Positions 63,161-64,000 of a stretch of DNA of 64,000 bases are shown in pieces (within the stretch, counting starts at the first letter, position 1; every line of letters starts with the position of its first letter). Under the pieces are notes generated by a model. The model ran no database searches and had not been told where the DNA came from. It worked only from the letters and a program-made list of their open reading frames with translations. This stretch comes from Cedecea neteri (GTDB lineage: Bacteria > Pseudomonadota > Gammaproteobacteria > Enterobacterales > Enterobacteriaceae). The stretch lies in assembly GCF_000758325.1 (NCBI RefSeq), contig NZ_CP009459.1, forward strand, positions 1,116,001-1,180,000, written 5' to 3'. Position numbers and translations under genes: made by a program.

Positions 63161-64000
63161 ATGATCAAAAAAATTGGTGTGTTGACGAGTGGCGGTGATG
63201 CGCCGGGCATGAACGCGGCTATCCGCGGTGTGGTGCGTGCAGCGCTGTCAGAAGGTCTGGAAGTCATGGGTGTCTATGATGGCTATCTGGGTCTGTACGA
63301 AGATCGCATGGTGCAGCTGGACCGCTACAGCGTGTCCGATATGATCAACCGTGGCGGTACATTCCTTGGCTCCGCTCGCTTCCCTGAGTTCCGCGATGAA
63401 AACATTCGCGCTGTGGCTATCGAAAACCTGAAAAAACGCGGCATTGATGCGCTGGTGGTGATCGGCGGCGACGGTTCTTACATGGGGGCAATGCGCCTGA
63501 CCGAAATGGGCTTCCCTTGCATCGGCCTGCCAGGCACCATCGATAATGATATTAAAGGCACCGACTACACCATCGGTTACTTCACTGCGCTGGAAACCGT
63601 GGTTGAAGCGATTGACCGCCTGCGTGATACCTCCTCTTCACACCAGCGTATCTCCATCGTTGAAGTGATGGGGCGTTACTGCGGCGATCTGACCCTGGCT
63701 GCGGCTATCGCCGGCGGCTGTGAGTTTGTGGTGTTGCCGGAAGTTGAATTCAGCCGTGAAGATCTGGTGGCAGAAATCAAAGCCGGTATTGCGAAAGGTA
63801 AGAAACACGCCATTGTGGCTATCACCGAACACATTTGCGATGTTGATGAACTGGCTAAATACATCGAAACCGAAACCAAACGCGAAACCCGTGCGACCGT
63901 TCTGGGCCACATTCAGCGCGGTGGTTCTCCGGTAGCGTATGACCGTATCCTTGCATCCCGCATGGGGGCTTACTCCATCGAGCTGCTGCTACAGGGCTTT
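63161..64000 (+). CDS. pfkA: 6-phosphofructokinase I (partial, runs off the window)
   Basis: Commits fructose 6-phosphate to glycolysis using ATP; an allosteric tetramer. The 280 codons present cover most of the 320-residue family length, and the 3' end lies beyond the window. Visible are the ATP site [25 protein letters not shown], the catalytic base Asp in [17 protein letters not shown], and the substrate site [11 protein letters not shown]. The ATG is preceded by AGAGGTAG. Confidence 0.98.
   Translation, partial: MIKKIGVLTSGGDAPGMNAAIRGVVRAALSEGLEVMGVYDGYLGLYEDRMVQLDRYSVSDMINRGGTFLGSARFPEFRDENIRAVAIENLKKRGIDALVVIGGDGSYMGAMRLTEMGFPCIGLPGTIDNDIKGTDYTIGYFTALETVVEAIDRLRDTSSSHQRISIVEVMGRYCGDLTLAAAIAGGCEFVVLPEVEFSREDLVAEIKAGIAKGKKHAIVAITEHICDVDELAKYIETETKRETRATVLGHIQRGGSPVAYDRILASRMGAYSIELLLQGF

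Overview
The window is a 64 kb piece of chromosome from a member of the Enterobacteriaceae related to, but distinct from, Escherichia and Salmonella. Nearly every protein is recognisable as the orthologue of an E. coli housekeeping gene at close to full length. Regulatory elements such as Spot 42 RNA, the NtrC/sigma-54 glnA promoter and the CpxR box are also preserved. I cannot fix the genus from sequence reading alone. There are no rRNA or tRNA genes, insertion sequences, prophages or CRISPR arrays.

Region 1 (1-16346) matches the E. coli '87 minute' segment: polA, spf, engB, a csrC-like sRNA locus, yihI, hemN, yshB, the glnA-glnL-glnG nitrogen operon (minus strand), typA, then the tightly packed yihX-yihY-dtd operon and fabY (yiiD). 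Region 2 (16360-59123) matches the E. coli '82 minute' segment, read from yicH to trmL: purine and glutamate transporters, recG-trmH-spoT-rpoZ-gmk, ligB, rph-pyrE, slmA, dut-coaBC, radC, rpmBG-mutM, coaD-waaA, the LPS core cluster, waaC-waaF-hldD, kbl-tdh, gpmM-envC-yibQ, yibN-grxC-secB-gpsA-cysE and trmL. Region 3 (59226-64000) returns to '88 minute' genes: cpxA-cpxR, cpxP, fieF and the start of pfkA. As I recall the E. coli map, regions 1 and 3 lie on one side of oriC and region 2 on the other, so this gene order implies rearrangement across the origin.

The accessory part is the LPS core operon at 39281-46054. It is AT-rich compared with its surroundings and is preceded by a JUMPstart/ops element for RfaH. 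It encodes WaaQ, WaaG, WaaP, a WaaL-type ligase and two further family 9 (heptosyltransferase-like) glycosyltransferases. It has none of the usual outer-core hexosyltransferases and no WaaY kinase. With WaaC, WaaF, HldD and WaaA alongside, this suggests a short or heptose-rich outer core, and it is the best candidate for something not yet described.

Other points of interest are an unrecognised 129-residue protein between yicG and yicC, a possible 58-residue membrane protein abutting hemN, a structured 3' UTR of glnA (GlnZ-like), and a LigB ligase with a signal-peptide-like N terminus.
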